Source of the DNA: Helichrysum umbraculigerum
Taxonomy: Eukaryota; Streptophyta; Magnoliopsida; Asterales; Asteraceae
Length of the DNA: 64,000 nt
Direction of reading: 5' to 3'
Assembly: GCA_949592205.1 (NCBI GenBank)
Contig: CATIUR010000004.1
Location: 87,470,337-87,534,336, forward strand
The position numbers and the translations under genes were made by a program. This document shows positions 52,386-63,611 of the stretch, in pieces. The notes beneath the pieces were generated by a model. That model saw nothing but the letters and a program-made list of their open reading frames with translations. It had not been told where the DNA came from and made no database searches. Within the stretch, counting starts at the first letter, position 1, and every line of letters begins with the position of its first letter.

Positions 52386-55300
52386 AGAACATATATTTTA
52401 AGATGCCAAATATAATGATTACAAAGTTTACGATTCATCGAATCGTATGAAAGTTATTAAGTTTACAAAAGTAGATTTCGTAAATATGACTAAACAGTTT
52501 TAGTTATACAAAAGAAATCCAGTTGTCAAAAGTTGGCATCCTATTCCTTCGTGGGTCGCCTATAATCCATATGTGCAGGCGGTCCCTACGTGCGCAGCTA
52601 ATTCCCTGAAAAACATAGTAAAAGTCAACAACGAGGTTGAGTGAATTCACAAGTTTTATGTTTGCAAGTACAGTTGGTAACCCACTTGTTGTTTATACAG
52701 TATCGTTGGGATGTCACCCAAAAGTGTAATTCGTAAAAACAAATACGTTTCCAAATAGTTATTACCATTACAGTCAAGTAATGTTTTGTGGAATGTTATC
52801 CAAAGTATAAGTTTAGTGGGTTGTTTGCCCAAAGTTCTGGTTTAAGTGGGATGTTACCCAAATCGTAGTTACGTGGGATGTTTCCCAAATCATATGTTTG
52901 AAACGTGTTGTTGGTCGTTCTCCAGCGGTTTTAAAAGTGTGAGTCGGTCGTTCACCAACTAGTTACCAAATTGTACCGGTCGTTCTCCGGTAAGTTACTA
53001 AGTTAGCACCGGTCGTTCTCCGGCGAGTTACACTGTTAGTACCGGTCGTTCTCCGGTAAGATACCAAGTTAGTGTCGGTCGTTCTCCGACAAGTTACCCA
53101 TATGTACCGGTCGTTCTCCGGTAAGTTACACATCTAGTCGTTCTCTAGCTAGATACAAATTGTACCGGTCGTTCTCCGGTAAGATACCAAGTCGTATTTC
53201 ACGAGTTGATAATAATCTTTGTATGAAATACCCTTTCATAAACATCAGTTCGTATAATTGTTTAACAGTTCAAGTACTCTAATCGTTTGAGTAGACAAGT
53301 ATACATTCATGTAATAAAGTAGTTATGGCAATAAATAAAGCAGTTGTAAGAGTTTGACCGCAGTCACAAATAGTTTGTACAATGTATAACACAGTAGTTA
53401 TATAAAAGTTTGTTCACGTAGCAAAAACGTTGACTATGTTTTCCACCCCTGTTCAAAAGCAGTTAAAACAGTAAAAGTAGGGGCTGTGAACTCACCTGTT
53501 GAGTTAAGTTGTTGTGCGAGTGCTAGCAAACCTAAGCCCAAGTACAGTCCGAAATCTCCTAACGTCCTAAACGTATGAGATTTAATAAGTATGTGGATGT
53601 CTAAACTAATCATCCATGCTAGTGTTTGTACAACTAAGTTATGTCCAAAGTGTTGGTTTATACGTTTGTGTTTTGGAAAATATGTACGGCTCGTTGGTGA
53701 GTTTTCGTAATAATAATTCAAAGTATTATTATTATATTTATCGTATTGTATACTACCCAAAGTGTATGTGTTTCATGTGCGAGTTATATCATAAAGGTTT
53801 GGTTCTTGAAGATGTTTAATGATTAGCGTGAAAGTATCCTTAAATTTATAGTTATTTTATCCGAAAGTATACATATATATATGTACATATGTCCGAATGT
53901 GTCAAAATTCATCGTTTAGGATCAAAAATGCACTTTTTCAAAAAGTCAACTCGCAGTCAAAAAGTCAACTCGCAAGTGGACTCGCAAGTCAAGTGGACCC
54001 GCAAGTCAAGTGGACCCGCAAGTCAAGTGGACCCGCAAGTCAAGTCGACCCGCAAGTCAAGTCGACCCGCAAGTCAAGTCGACCCGCAAGTCAAGTCGAC
54101 TCGCAAGTTAAGTCGACTCGCAAGTCAAGTCGACTCGGAAGTTAAGTCGACTCGCAAGTCCAAATCTCGACTCGCGAAATTCGTCAGGTTTGGATCTCGG
54201 CTCGCGAAACTGGCTGTTCAACGATTTTTATGCAAATTTCGACTTTTAAAGCGTTTTTAATGATGTTTTTGGACATAATAAGTTAATGTAACACTAATAC
54301 ATGGTATATTAAGTATTATAAACACGAAAACTTCGAAATCTAAAGATTTGCGGGATTTGTCGGAAACTTACGAGTGGTCGGATTTGAAATCCGAAAAGAT
54401 GGAAAGATAGATCGTGGTGTCGTGGTCGTTTTATTCCAAAGAAGTATGGTGATTCGTGACGTTTTTGTGGTAGTTTTGGTGATTTTTGTGTGGATTTTGG
54501 GTGAGTTTAGAGAGAGGTTGGAGAAAAAGCAAAGAAGAGAGAGAGAGAGAGATGAAATCAAAAATGGAAGGAAAAGGAGGTGGAGTTGGGGTTTTATTCC
54601 CTTTTATGCCTCCGTGTTTGCGTTCCGTGTTTGTTTAGCCGATCGTTAAATGTTACTTCATTTTAACTAATATATTTTTAATGACACATTTCATTATATT
54701 TTTAACTAGGATCTTTTTATGAAACCAAATTAATTAATTTTATAAATTTCAAACTTTGTTTTATTTTAATTATACAAGTTAACGTTTTGCGTTATAAAAT
54801 GTTATGTAAATATTATCGACATAATATTTAATTGTTTACGACGTTATTTAATAATTTCGTTTTATTAAATAATTTTGTTCACCAACAGTCGTATATTTTT
54901 GTCGCGTTTGTTTTCAGATTGTTCAGTACGTAATTACAACTAATTACGAATACGTAATACTACGCGTATTATCTAGTTGGGCTTTGCTAGACTTACCTCT
55001 AAAATGTGTTGTGAATTCACTCAAGTAGGGAATTAGCCTAATAATGCAAGTGATTAACGTTAATAATCGCGTTTAAATTTGCGGAGTGTTACACAGTTGG
55101 TTTGTGTGAAGAGATGTTCCTCGGCGCTTGTGTTTTTGCATCAAGTCAGATGACTAGATGAGAGGGGACGAGAAAGGAGAAAGTATATAAGCTAGACCTA
55201 ATTTCTGATGCTGGGCTTCTAGAATGGATTTTGGGCTTATGATCATATTTTAATCTAATGCATTGGATTTGTATGTGGCCCAATGGATACATTCAGTGTT

Positions 55301-55589
55301 TAAATCTATCTATTTGTTTTATTATGTATGTGACTATTACATACTCTATTCTAATATTTCGATGTCTAAAAATATCTACAATATAAAAGATTCTGCATAA
55401 TTTAGTGGGTCGGTTATTTATGGGTCGGTTAGTGACGATAACCATAACCGACCAGCTATAGTCGGTTAATTGAATTCTACAAACCGAACCATCGGTTTTG
55501 ATTATGGGTCGGTTAATATGGGTCAGTTCTTATCGGTTAAAGCGGTTATGGGTCGATTTCGGTTATCTTTGCTCACCCCTACACACATA

Positions 55590-56098
55590 AATTCGATCAA
55601 GCTTCAACTTCAATAAAAAATCAACATTAACTTTTCTAAACGTCACTAATGTCATTCTTTTTTCCAATATGTATTTCTCTTTACATATTTGTCTCCAGAA
55701 TCATTTTTTAGCAAGTATTTTCACTTTCTCAATATATAGCTGTTTTTCAATTTCAAAAAATATAAGGATATATATCTCATCTTTCGAATTATGCACCACT
55801 TTCGATACGACTTTATTTTTTTACACCTTTGTGCATAGGGTTTTTCACTTTCTAAATCTATATATCTATTTGAATTGCATGAACAATAAAAAATAATTAA
55901 TAATACGTAAAAATTTATTTTCATTTTGATTTAAGTACCAGCATTGAACACAATATATGTGTAACATTGTAAAAATTAATAATGACATTTTCGAGAGTGG
56001 ACCGTGCATTGCACGGAGTATAAGGTTGACTAGTTAAATACATAAAGGAATCAACATTACTTAATCTTTATATTAGATGAGATAACTCACGTTAACTA
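55590..56098. other. Right flank of the Helitron and short spacer before element D
   Basis: This is AT-rich sequence with no gene. It ends the Helitron at 56033 (hairpin 56002-56016), then 65 bp of spacer to the LTR of D. Confidence 0.55.
56002..56016 (+). other. Helitron 3' hairpin CCGTGCATTGCACGG
   Basis: It is a six-base-pair GC-rich stem with a three-base loop, 13 bases before CTAG|T. It is the characteristic termination signal of Helitrons. Confidence 0.7.
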
Positions 56099-56433
56099 TG
56101 TACACCCCAATTTCAGGTTATTAATTTCGTATGCGAATATATAATTATGACGAAGTATTATTATATAAATAATAAGATATAAAAGAAAACGTAAATAGTT
56201 TACCAGTTCCAGACTGTATGAAATAAATGGGTTAAAATAAAATGCAGACAAATACGTGGATGGTCTGGGTTTATTCCATCTTGTTCTAAAACATTCTAAT
56301 AAGCTTTCCAGAGATTGAAGAAATCGCAGAAGCATAACACCACCTTCAAAACTCTAATTTCAATCCTTAATCTAAGCTTCAATCCTTGAATCATCATCTC
56401 CTATCATCATCATCTTCATTTTCCTAATCCATT

Positions 56434-56439
56434 GTAAGT
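56434..56439 (+). promoter_or_regulatory. Candidate 5' splice site in LTR D
   Basis: CCATT|GTAAGTGAT ends a leader rich in CATCATC, the same arrangement as in Z, G and A. Confidence 0.55.
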
Positions 56440-58217
56440 GATTTCTTAAGTTCTTAACCTAGTTTTTGGGGTTTTGATGGGTTTGAAGAAATTGATCAAA
56501 TTAATACGAAATTAAGATTTCAAAGTATTAGAATTATTATTTACTAGTGTTATGAAGCTTGTATGTAATCATAAAACAACCTAAAAGTGATGAAATTGTT
56601 GTAAGTGTTCTTGAGCAAACATAAGGGTTTTAGTTAAATTCTTATAGATTGATTCTTATTAACTAGTGATGTTAATTATAGTGTTAATATAGTGTTTACA
56701 TGATGTTTCAATAAGAATAGAAATAAAAGTTAGCAAAAAATTGATAGGATGAATTATGTTCATGAAAGTGAAAGTGTTGATTATGATTATGATTATAATG
56801 ATAGAACAAATGATTATGTTAGTTGATGAATAGAAAAGAGGTATAATCAAAGTGGGGGAGAAACCGTATGGGTTAGTAGTTTAAATTGTTGATTCTTAGT
56901 GTTAAAAGCGTTGTTATGTGTTATAAGTTAGGTGTTAAAGTATTGGAAGTACCATCATTGACTACGTGTGGTAAATCATCGGTGGAAGACCAAGGTAAGT
57001 ATTATAGGGACTAATTGGTAATGGTTAAATGTGTTTCCAGATTGCTTCCGAGCAAGAGGATCATACAACCATGTGGATGTTATTTGTAATTTTTGTATTT
57101 TAATGGTAAATGTTGAAATATATGAATGATTTTATGTGTTTCCGGATTGCTTCCGAGCAAGAGGATCATACAATCAAGTGGAAGATTAGCTAGCGTTGAT
57201 AGCATAGACTTGTTTCTTAAACTTGGTATCCATTTCGACGTGATTTGGTGCCTTGTTGCCTTGTTTCTTATGGTCGCGGATCCGCATAGTGTATGGTGTT
57301 TATATGTTGTTCTGGTGATTTTGAGTAAGATGATATGTGGTGATTGTTTCATAGTGTTATGAATTAATTGATTAGTTGCCTATATGCTTACTAGGCATGC
57401 GTGCTTATTCCTTCCATGTTTCATGTTTTAGGTACTTCGGGGCAAGAAAAGGGAAAGGGGTTATGAAGAATTAGTGTGGATAGCTACGGGTAGCAAGTGG
57501 CAAGTATTCTCGTTACTTACCGTTTTGTGTTCAACTTGTATAATACGCCCACGTGTTAAGTTTTTGAAAGTTAAATATGAAACATGTCTTTTGGTTGTAT
57601 GATAAGTTGACTTTGAAAGTCAACTATGGTGTGTAGTTGAATATATATGTATTTTATGATATGTTGGAAGTATATATGTATGCAAATAGTGTTGTTGTGT
57701 TTAAATAAGTGGGAAAATGCCAAAGAGTCAAGTTTTGAGTAATTGGTTGAATTGAAGTCAAATATGTTGAAATAGTCAAACATGAGTGGTATTGGCTAGT
57801 GTTGTGGTCAAAATGTAGTTATTTGGTTAAACGGGTCAAAGAGTGTTCATTTGGGTCAAAGAAACGCTTTTAAGTTATGTTTGAATGAGATAGTTTTAAT
57901 GGCACTTTGGTATAGTGCCTTAAGTTTGTTTTTGTATGCTAAATAAGTGTATGAAAGGTTATGGTCAGATTTCAAGTGTTGTGCATTTTGGTATGTCAAG
58001 TAAAAGTCTTCAAAATGGTCGAAAACTAACCATACGTCCCGATTGGTCGTTTTTAAGAAAGTTGGAAAAGTCCAAAAAGGAAAACCTTTGTTGGTCAAAT
58101 GAACATGCTCATAAATTTTCAGAGTCTAATTCATTGTGGTTTGGGAGATATGCGCGTCGGAAGTTTGTAATTTGGTAAATAAGTGATCAGGTCTGCAGGG
58201 CTACTGTGCAACATGTT

Positions 58218-58390
58218 TACCCGGCGGGTAAGGTCTGTACCCGGCGGGTATGACCTTATCCGGTCGGTGTATTCGGCGGATGAAGCTACCCCAAAAGGGT
58301 AGCTATAGTATAAAACAGGACAAGGATTTTGGGAGTTGATGTGTTTCAGGTCTACCCGGTTGGTACCCCTGCTACCCGGCGAGTACCCGG
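58218..58390 (+). repeat. TACCCGGCGGGTA palindromes in LTR D
   Basis: There are two perfect-arm copies 20 bp apart (58218 and 58238), then degenerate copies (CGGTCGGTGTATTCGGCGG; TACCCGGCGAGTACCCGG). The GGC centre with complementary arms is the same design as the arrays in A, Z and G. Confidence 0.8.
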
Positions 58391-58531
58391 TCATTTTTGA
58401 TGTTTTTGGTTTTGAGTCTTGTGTTTGATTTAAACTTGTTATAATTATATGTAATATGTATAACAATGGATAATGGGACCAAATTAAGATATGTTTTATG
58501 GTTGGTATAAAAAAAATCGGGCATTTCAAGT

Positions 58532-58544
58532 TGGTATCAAAACG
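58532..58544 (+). promoter_or_regulatory. Degenerate primer-binding site of element D
   Basis: TGGTATCAAAACG lies three bases after the LTR end. The first eight bases match the initiator Met site of A, B and C and the rest has drifted. Confidence 0.7.
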
Positions 58545-58732
58545 ATAGTTTAAGAGGATTACGTGATCCACTTTAGGATTACATGATCTTAAACTATTCC
58601 GAATGCATGATATTGCTTTTTAGTTATATTTTGCAGTTTTCTTGTTGCATGATTATGTGTTTGACTTCAAGAAATTTTTTTGCCTCAACTCAATTACGTT
58701 TAAGAGAAATGAATAGAAGTGTGTGATTAGTT

Positions 58733-58796
58733 TAATATGACAACGTCTGGCCAACGCTGTTATATTACACTAGTACACATGGGTGATTCATAACTT
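58733..58796 (+). promoter_or_regulatory. Conserved pre-gag block in element D
   Basis: ATATGACAACGTCTGGCCAA and following bases (TTATATTA, CTAG, TACACATGGGTG) match the block of A and B. Confidence 0.55.
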
Positions 58797-59771
58797 TTAA
58801 ATGTAAGATGGTTTTGATGAAAGGTTGTTTTGAGGGTCTAAGTAGGATGTTTCTTTAACTGTTTCATTATGTGAAGGATTAACTGGACTAATGAAATTTG
58901 TTAAATGTTTACAGTATATGGATGCACCTACGAATACAAGTAGTGAGATTACTCAGAGAAATTCTCCCCCACGAGTGGAGAATGTAAATAACGGGAATTT
59001 GCATTCTGAGGATGAGGTGTTATTAAAAAGAGTAATAGGAAAGGCTCTCAATGCTTTTACACCAACGATGGTTTCTAAGATTGAGGAGATAGTAACGGTG
59101 AGACTAAACGAGTTTGTACAAAAATACCCAAATATAACCAATCCACTACCAAATATTGGAACTTCAACTACTCAATGTGAGATAGTTAAAGAAAAAGATC
59201 AATTCGAGTATACACGTTTTGCAAGTTGTAAACCACCCGAGTTTATGGAAGAGTTGAACCCTGTCATTAGTACATGATGTGACGTAAAAAGTCATGTTTT
59301 TAAGTACAATATTCCACACTTTTTGGGCACATCTTTAGTGAAAACATTCCAAAAACAATCATTATTTACTAAAATTTACTAAAGTGCTCAAAATATAGAT
59401 GTTGCTACAAAAGTCACTAAAAACATCCGAATAACGAGCAAAACAGAGCAAATAAACAACAACCAATTCTCACACCCTCATTTACCTTTTGATAAACATA
59501 TTCTAACCTTATTGTATGTTGTATTTGGTAAAAACGAGACAGAAGAATCAAGAATCATGCAAATCGGGTAAAGAACGGAGAAGATACTACACTTTCAGAA
59601 CGGTTTAAAGTCATTTTGGCTATGCTTGATCTAAACACATCCAATTTCAGTGAGATTGGCATCATTAGAAGCGTAACGAAATTACGAAACCACAGGCAAA
59701 AGAATCAGGTCAAACGGACGCATAACGAAGGAGATACACGCGTTTTAAGCAACGAACGAAATTGGACAGAG

Positions 59772-59865
59772 ACCGTATACGGCTTTAGGAACCGTATACG
59801 GCCCTATACAGACCGAATACGACCTTGTATAGACCGTATAAGGCCCTATACAAGCCGTATACGGC
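59772..59865 (+). repeat. CCGTATACGG palindrome array in LTR F
   Basis: There are six CCGTATACGG-like palindromes (some CCGTATAAGG, CCGAATACGA) separated by CCTATA or TTTAGGAA spacers. They lie just upstream of the TATA box, unlike the arrays in A, C and Z, which lie downstream of the start. Confidence 0.85.
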
Positions 59866-59942
59866 CCCCCATGCCCCATATCCAGCTTCGTTTGCTTGTA
59901 CGCTGTGTTGTTTCGCTTGTACGTGTGATTTGGAGCTTTGCC

Positions 59943-59950
59943 TATAAATA
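59943..59950 (+). promoter_or_regulatory. TATA box of LTR F
   Basis: TATAAATA has a C/A-rich start region about 30 bp downstream and a long CT-repeat leader (60010-60070). Confidence 0.6.
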
Positions 59951-61827
59951 GTGGACATCACCTCCACATTTCACCACACCATTCTTCATTCCACTCATTT
60001 CCTCACTCTCACTTTCTCTATCACACACTCTCTCTCTCTCTCTACTCTCTCTCTCTTCTTTTTCTCTCTCTAGAATTAGGGTTAGCATCAGTTAGTTCTC
60101 AGTTAATATTTAACTTGAAACTAACGGAGGGGCTACTTTTGTAATAGCATAGGGAATAGTTCATGGGCTTTTCTTGTAATATTGTTGAAGATATTGCGGA
60201 GATTCTGCTTGTACTCTCTCTCTAAACGCCTATTCAATCTACACTTTATTAACGGTTACTTCTTTCCTTATCTGTTATAATGATGATTGCTATTGTTATT
60301 ATGCTTGATTTGGGACCTCTTATTATGTGTAGTGAGTAGTTCCCTTATGTGTTTGTTATGATGTAGTTAGTTTATATATGTATGGGGTGATGCTGCTTTA
60401 ATATACAATTGAAAACCCGGTGTGCTGTTACTTTATATTTATGATTTCTAAACCTTTTTATAATCGCCTTTCCTCCAAATAAACATGGTTAGAACCTTTA
60501 TGACAAGGAGTCGCGAACCTTGATCAAACGGTCACTACGTATCTGTGTTTTCTAAAATAATAAACATGGTCTGAATTGTGTAGCTGTGGAAATACTGTCT
60601 AAACCTTTCGTATAGTACACCGTGAATCAATGAGGGATTTATTGGGGATAGTGAGGGCTGGTTTAAATCATAGATGGTAGCACTTTAATACAAACTTAGT
60701 TTATATTAGTCCGGGGTGACCGTAAAGAATGTGATACCGGAAAGACCACGATAAACGGCACTGTACTTCGTATAGCGTTGGAAACACCTCTGGTGGAGTA
60801 CAAATACGTGGAAGCTAAGGAAATGTCGGTGGTTGAAGACTGTATCACATCCTGGTTGAACACAAAGCCTTGGACTAAACCATGACCATTAATATAAAGT
60901 TAACAGTCACCAAACTCAGTCTAAATCATAAATGCCTTGTCTGACCAAGTTATTTACGTAGTGTTAAGAAAGGTCGGAACCTTAGTGGGTATGTTACTCT
61001 ATCTCATGCACCCAAGAATTAAACATTCCAAGAAGGGTCGTTACTCCGTCACTGGATAACGTTGAAGAGTTGAGCATCCTCCTGCGATCAGACTCAATCT
61101 GGCCTAGCACTCAGTGACATACTGGTTGGTCTTCCCAATCAGTAGGGTGCTAGTGTTTACACTACGAACGACGGCACTCAAGCAAGACACAAACCTTTAA
61201 TAGACGTTTTCATACTGAAACCCTAAAGCATCACCCCTACATAAAGCTAATGAAATCATAATAAACACACCTTTGCCGTACTGATATTATCCCTATTCTA
61301 ATTTCTGTTTATTTTAATTAGTTTAATTTACGGACCTAAGTATAAACCCCCACTCAAAACTATTCTGAATCCATTGCTAAGTTGAACCTTTCGTCCTGAC
61401 AATTCGTTTCACAATACGGTTAGCTTGAAGAACGACCCTAGGTCATACTACTGCTATACAGCTTTAGTAAACTTAGGTCCCCAGCATTACAAATTTAAAA
61501 GCTTACCATCCACCTATCGTGTCCCCTTCCGTTGCCTTGACGACCGTGTCGGATCGGGGCGCGACAGTACCCGATGGTTAAGTGAATTAGAGGAGACCTT
61601 TTTATTATGTAAGTGTTCAGGTGAATTGAAAGTGTTGTTTGCAGCCCATCAGTTAAAGGGAGATGCCCATGAGTGGTGGAATTCTAAGGTTGAAACATAT
61701 GGTCATGAGATGGCTTCAAAATTTTCTTGGGATAAGTTTAAGAAGATATTTAAGGAAGAATTTTCACCACCTGCAGAAATTGAAAAGTTAAAAGGAGAGT
61801 TTTTAGCAATTAATCAAGGAAGTAAGT

Positions 61828-61876
61828 GTCGCACCCCCAAATTATGATGCGGAAGCGGGTCGGTTCGGGGCGCGAC
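61828..61876 (-). ncRNA. U5-terminal stem-loop of LTR G
   Basis: In sense GTCGCGCCCC (61876-61867) pairs with GGGGTGCGAC (61837-61828), ten positions with one G-U. The loop contains CGCTTCCGC near 61857-61849. Relative to Z, two stem positions have changed on both sides. Confidence 0.72.
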
Positions 61877-63280
61877 TAATCAATACACAAAGCACCAGAT
61901 TACATAATGAACGACCACTACATGCGTCGTTTACAAATACATTGATAAAATAAAGGTTTTACACCGTTATAATATAGTTTACAAAAGCCCTTGAGTTCAA
62001 ATGATAGAGATTCTATGGCATAACTAAATTATACAAAATATAGTAATGCATGACAATCTCTTGATGTCTGAATGCGACTCGAACTAATGGGCATCCTGAA
62101 TGGCAGTCCTACTGCTGCTGAGAACCTGTGATACATGCTAAAATGGGTCAGCGAAACGCTGGTGAGCTCACAGGTTTGTATGTCAACACATATTTGTATG
62201 AACCGCAAGATTTAATGATAATTGAATTTAAAATGCAATTAAGCAAAATAAAAGTTATACAGCCATGAGCACATAGTCTGAGCTTAACTCGAGATGTCAG
62301 GTCCACATTTAAGGTATCCTGATCGAGGTGCCTCTTACGAGTGCCTAATCAACACTCGTCTTCACAAATATTAATACATCCGTTTTACCAGTTAGTGCGT
62401 GCTAACCCGGATGAGGCTGGTCAAACCTATATGGTACCATATACTAATATTCGCGCTACCGAAGTATTACCAAACTATGCTGATGGAGGGCTTTAAAATG
62501 ATTAGTGAAAATAACTCATGTAGTATTTGATTTGATGGTACTTGCGTTCATATTGTAAAACAAAACAGAGCAATGCAATCACACCCCTAGGTAAAAGTAT
62601 TTAAAAAGGGGCTATGAGACTCACCTGAGCCTATGAGATGCTACTAAGCACAATTGATGATTCACAATGATTTGATGTCGTTACAACGACTGAACCTGCA
62701 GGGCGTCTTAGACGCGCAAGGTTTAATTGATTAGATGACTCTACGGACCATCTATGCTAGTTATCCCATTAACTAGTTATGACCAAATACTTTGGTTATT
62801 GATTATGTTTGAGTTTGTGAAAATGTTTACGGCCCATTGGTGATTGTTTGAAATAATAATTCTTCAATTATTATTACTACTTTCATTTGTTGTGAACTTA
62901 TAAAAGCATATTTGAAGTGTTTAAATGTTGTATCGTATAAGTATGAAATATGTCGCGATGTCCGACACTTAGTGTAAACCTTTAGTTTTAAGTTCATGGA
63001 AAAACGGGGATCCGAAAACTAAAATACGCTATTTTCGACCCCTAGATGACTCCGGATGGCCTAAAACTGACTAGGCTAAGGAACTTAGCCTTGACCATTG
63101 GGTGGTTTTTGAATGACTGAGCGAATTTGAGCCCAATCCGTTACAATAAATTTTTCATCGAGAAGCTACCCTATTTTAAGTTGTTAAATCGTCGACGTTT
63201 TCGAAAATTTATTTCTTCTGTTTTAGCTATAATTCGCAGGGCTAGTTTATTGATCCGTTGGATCATGAAAAATAAAGGGG

Positions 63281-63460
63281 GAATCCGCCGGATTCCCTTG
63301 AATCCACCGGATTGGAGGCATTTGTGGGGAATACGCCGTATTCCTTTGAATACGACCGTATTCATGAAAAATAGAGGGAATACGCCGTATTCCCTTGAAT
63401 ACGCCGTGTTCATGTTTTCTGGGCGGGAATACGCCGTATTCCCTTGAATACGCCGTATTC
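63281..63460 (-). repeat. Palindrome array in LTR G
   Basis: In sense the units are GAATACGGCGTATTC and GAATCCGGCGGATTC, in pairs. Z has only the GAATCC type here and A mostly the GAATAC type, so G is a mixture. Confidence 0.9.
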
Positions 63461-63605
63461 CGAGGTCTGGTTCAAGACTGTCGTTCCAAAAATTCACCCA
63501 AACCAATTCTAATCCGCAATCTAACCAACAATCATCTATTATAACGCTAATATATCATAATATACACGTTTGTAACATAAATTTGGGTATAAAAGTTTGA
63601 TTGTT

Positions 63606-63611
63606 CCTTAC
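63606..63611 (-). promoter_or_regulatory. Candidate 5' splice site in LTR G
   Basis: In sense AAATCATT|GTAAGGAACA follows the CATCATC leader, identical in position and nearly in sequence to Z. Confidence 0.5.

Larger units (their letters stand above)
23847..55093 (-). mobile_element. Ty3/gypsy element B, gag-only, split by A and C
   Basis: The outer ends TGTA (23847-23850) and TGTTACA (55093) are flanked by the 5-bp duplication CAGTT (23842-23846 and 55094-55098). Its left LTR resumes at 37132 after element A, and its right LTR is split by element C at 41983. Excluding A and C it is about 7.5 kb: two ~2.8 kb LTRs and a 1.95 kb interior (39923-41870). The interior holds a broken gag, no protease, reverse transcriptase or integrase, and an intact primer-binding site and polypurine tract. 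It is therefore a non-autonomous, gag-bearing (TR-GAG-like) element, and the oldest of the three nested retroelements by position. Confidence 0.9.
41871..55093 (-). repeat. 5' LTR of element B (right copy), split by element C
   Basis: It consists of 41871-41982 and 52391-55093, joined across the AGAAC target duplication of C; total about 2.8 kb. The sense start is TGTAACACTCCGC at 55093 and the sense end GGGGGTGTTACA at 41871, next to the primer-binding site. Confidence 0.92.
23485..55581. mobile_element. Small non-autonomous hAT element, interrupted by element B
   Basis: It starts TAGGGGTAAGCA (23485) and ends with the inverted TGCTCACCCCTA (55581). It is flanked by a perfect 8-bp duplication CACACATA (23477-23484 and 55582-55589), so it is a hAT insertion. 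Subterminal DNA on both sides is packed with GGTCGGTTA / TAACCGA words, probable transposase-binding repeats. Without the nested retroelements it is about 0.84 kb (23485-23846 plus 55099-55581) and has no transposase. Confidence 0.93.
23104..56033 (+). mobile_element. Probable non-autonomous Helitron, host of the whole nest
   Basis: The 5' end is A|TCTCCTTAG at 23104. The 3' end is CTAG|T at 56030-56033, preceded by the hairpin CCGTGCATTGCACGG (56002-56016) at a distance of 13 bases. These are textbook Helitron 3' features. With the hAT insertion and its contents removed, the two flanks (23104-23484 and 55590-56033) give an element of roughly 0.8 kb, AT-rich, without coding sequence. The 3' end is convincing. 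That 23104 is its true 5' end is less certain. Confidence 0.5.
56099..58528 (+). repeat. 5' LTR of element D
   Basis: It starts TGTACACCCC and ends GGGCATTTCA (2430 bp), followed at once by a primer-binding site. It shares with E the GATTGCTTCCGAGCAA phrase (here twice, about 100 bp apart), CGCGGATCCGCATAGTG, and the donor position. A TATATAAATA word at 56163-56172 is a plausible TATA box. Confidence 0.85.
59275..61566 (+). mobile_element. Solo LTR F inserted in gag of element D
   Basis: It is 2292 bp with TG...CA ends (TGATGTGACG and CGGGGCGCGACA). The flanks carry AGTAC (59269-59273 and 61566-61570); depending on where the end is drawn the duplication is AGTAC, or GTACC with one changed base. 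The exact insertion into a known coding phrase proves it is an insert. A TATAAATA (59943-59950) is followed by a CT-rich leader, typical of an LTR promoter. No coding sequence. The family is unassigned and not similar to LTRs A-E. Confidence 0.8.
58918..61826 (+). pseudogene. gag of element D, interrupted by solo LTR F
   Basis: The first part is 58918-59273 (MDAPTNTSS..., ending FASCKPPEFMEELNPVIST). Coding resumes at 61571 (RWLSELEETFLLCKC, LKGDAHEWWNSKVETYG, WDKFKKIFKEEFSPPAEIEKLKGEF) and stops at NQGSK, where LTR G begins. Removing F and one AGTAC copy restores a continuous frame, so gag was intact when F landed. The protein is a Retrotrans_gag type clearly different from A, B and C. A PyAG word (TTTACAG) lies three bases before the start codon at 58918. 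Confidence 0.88.
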
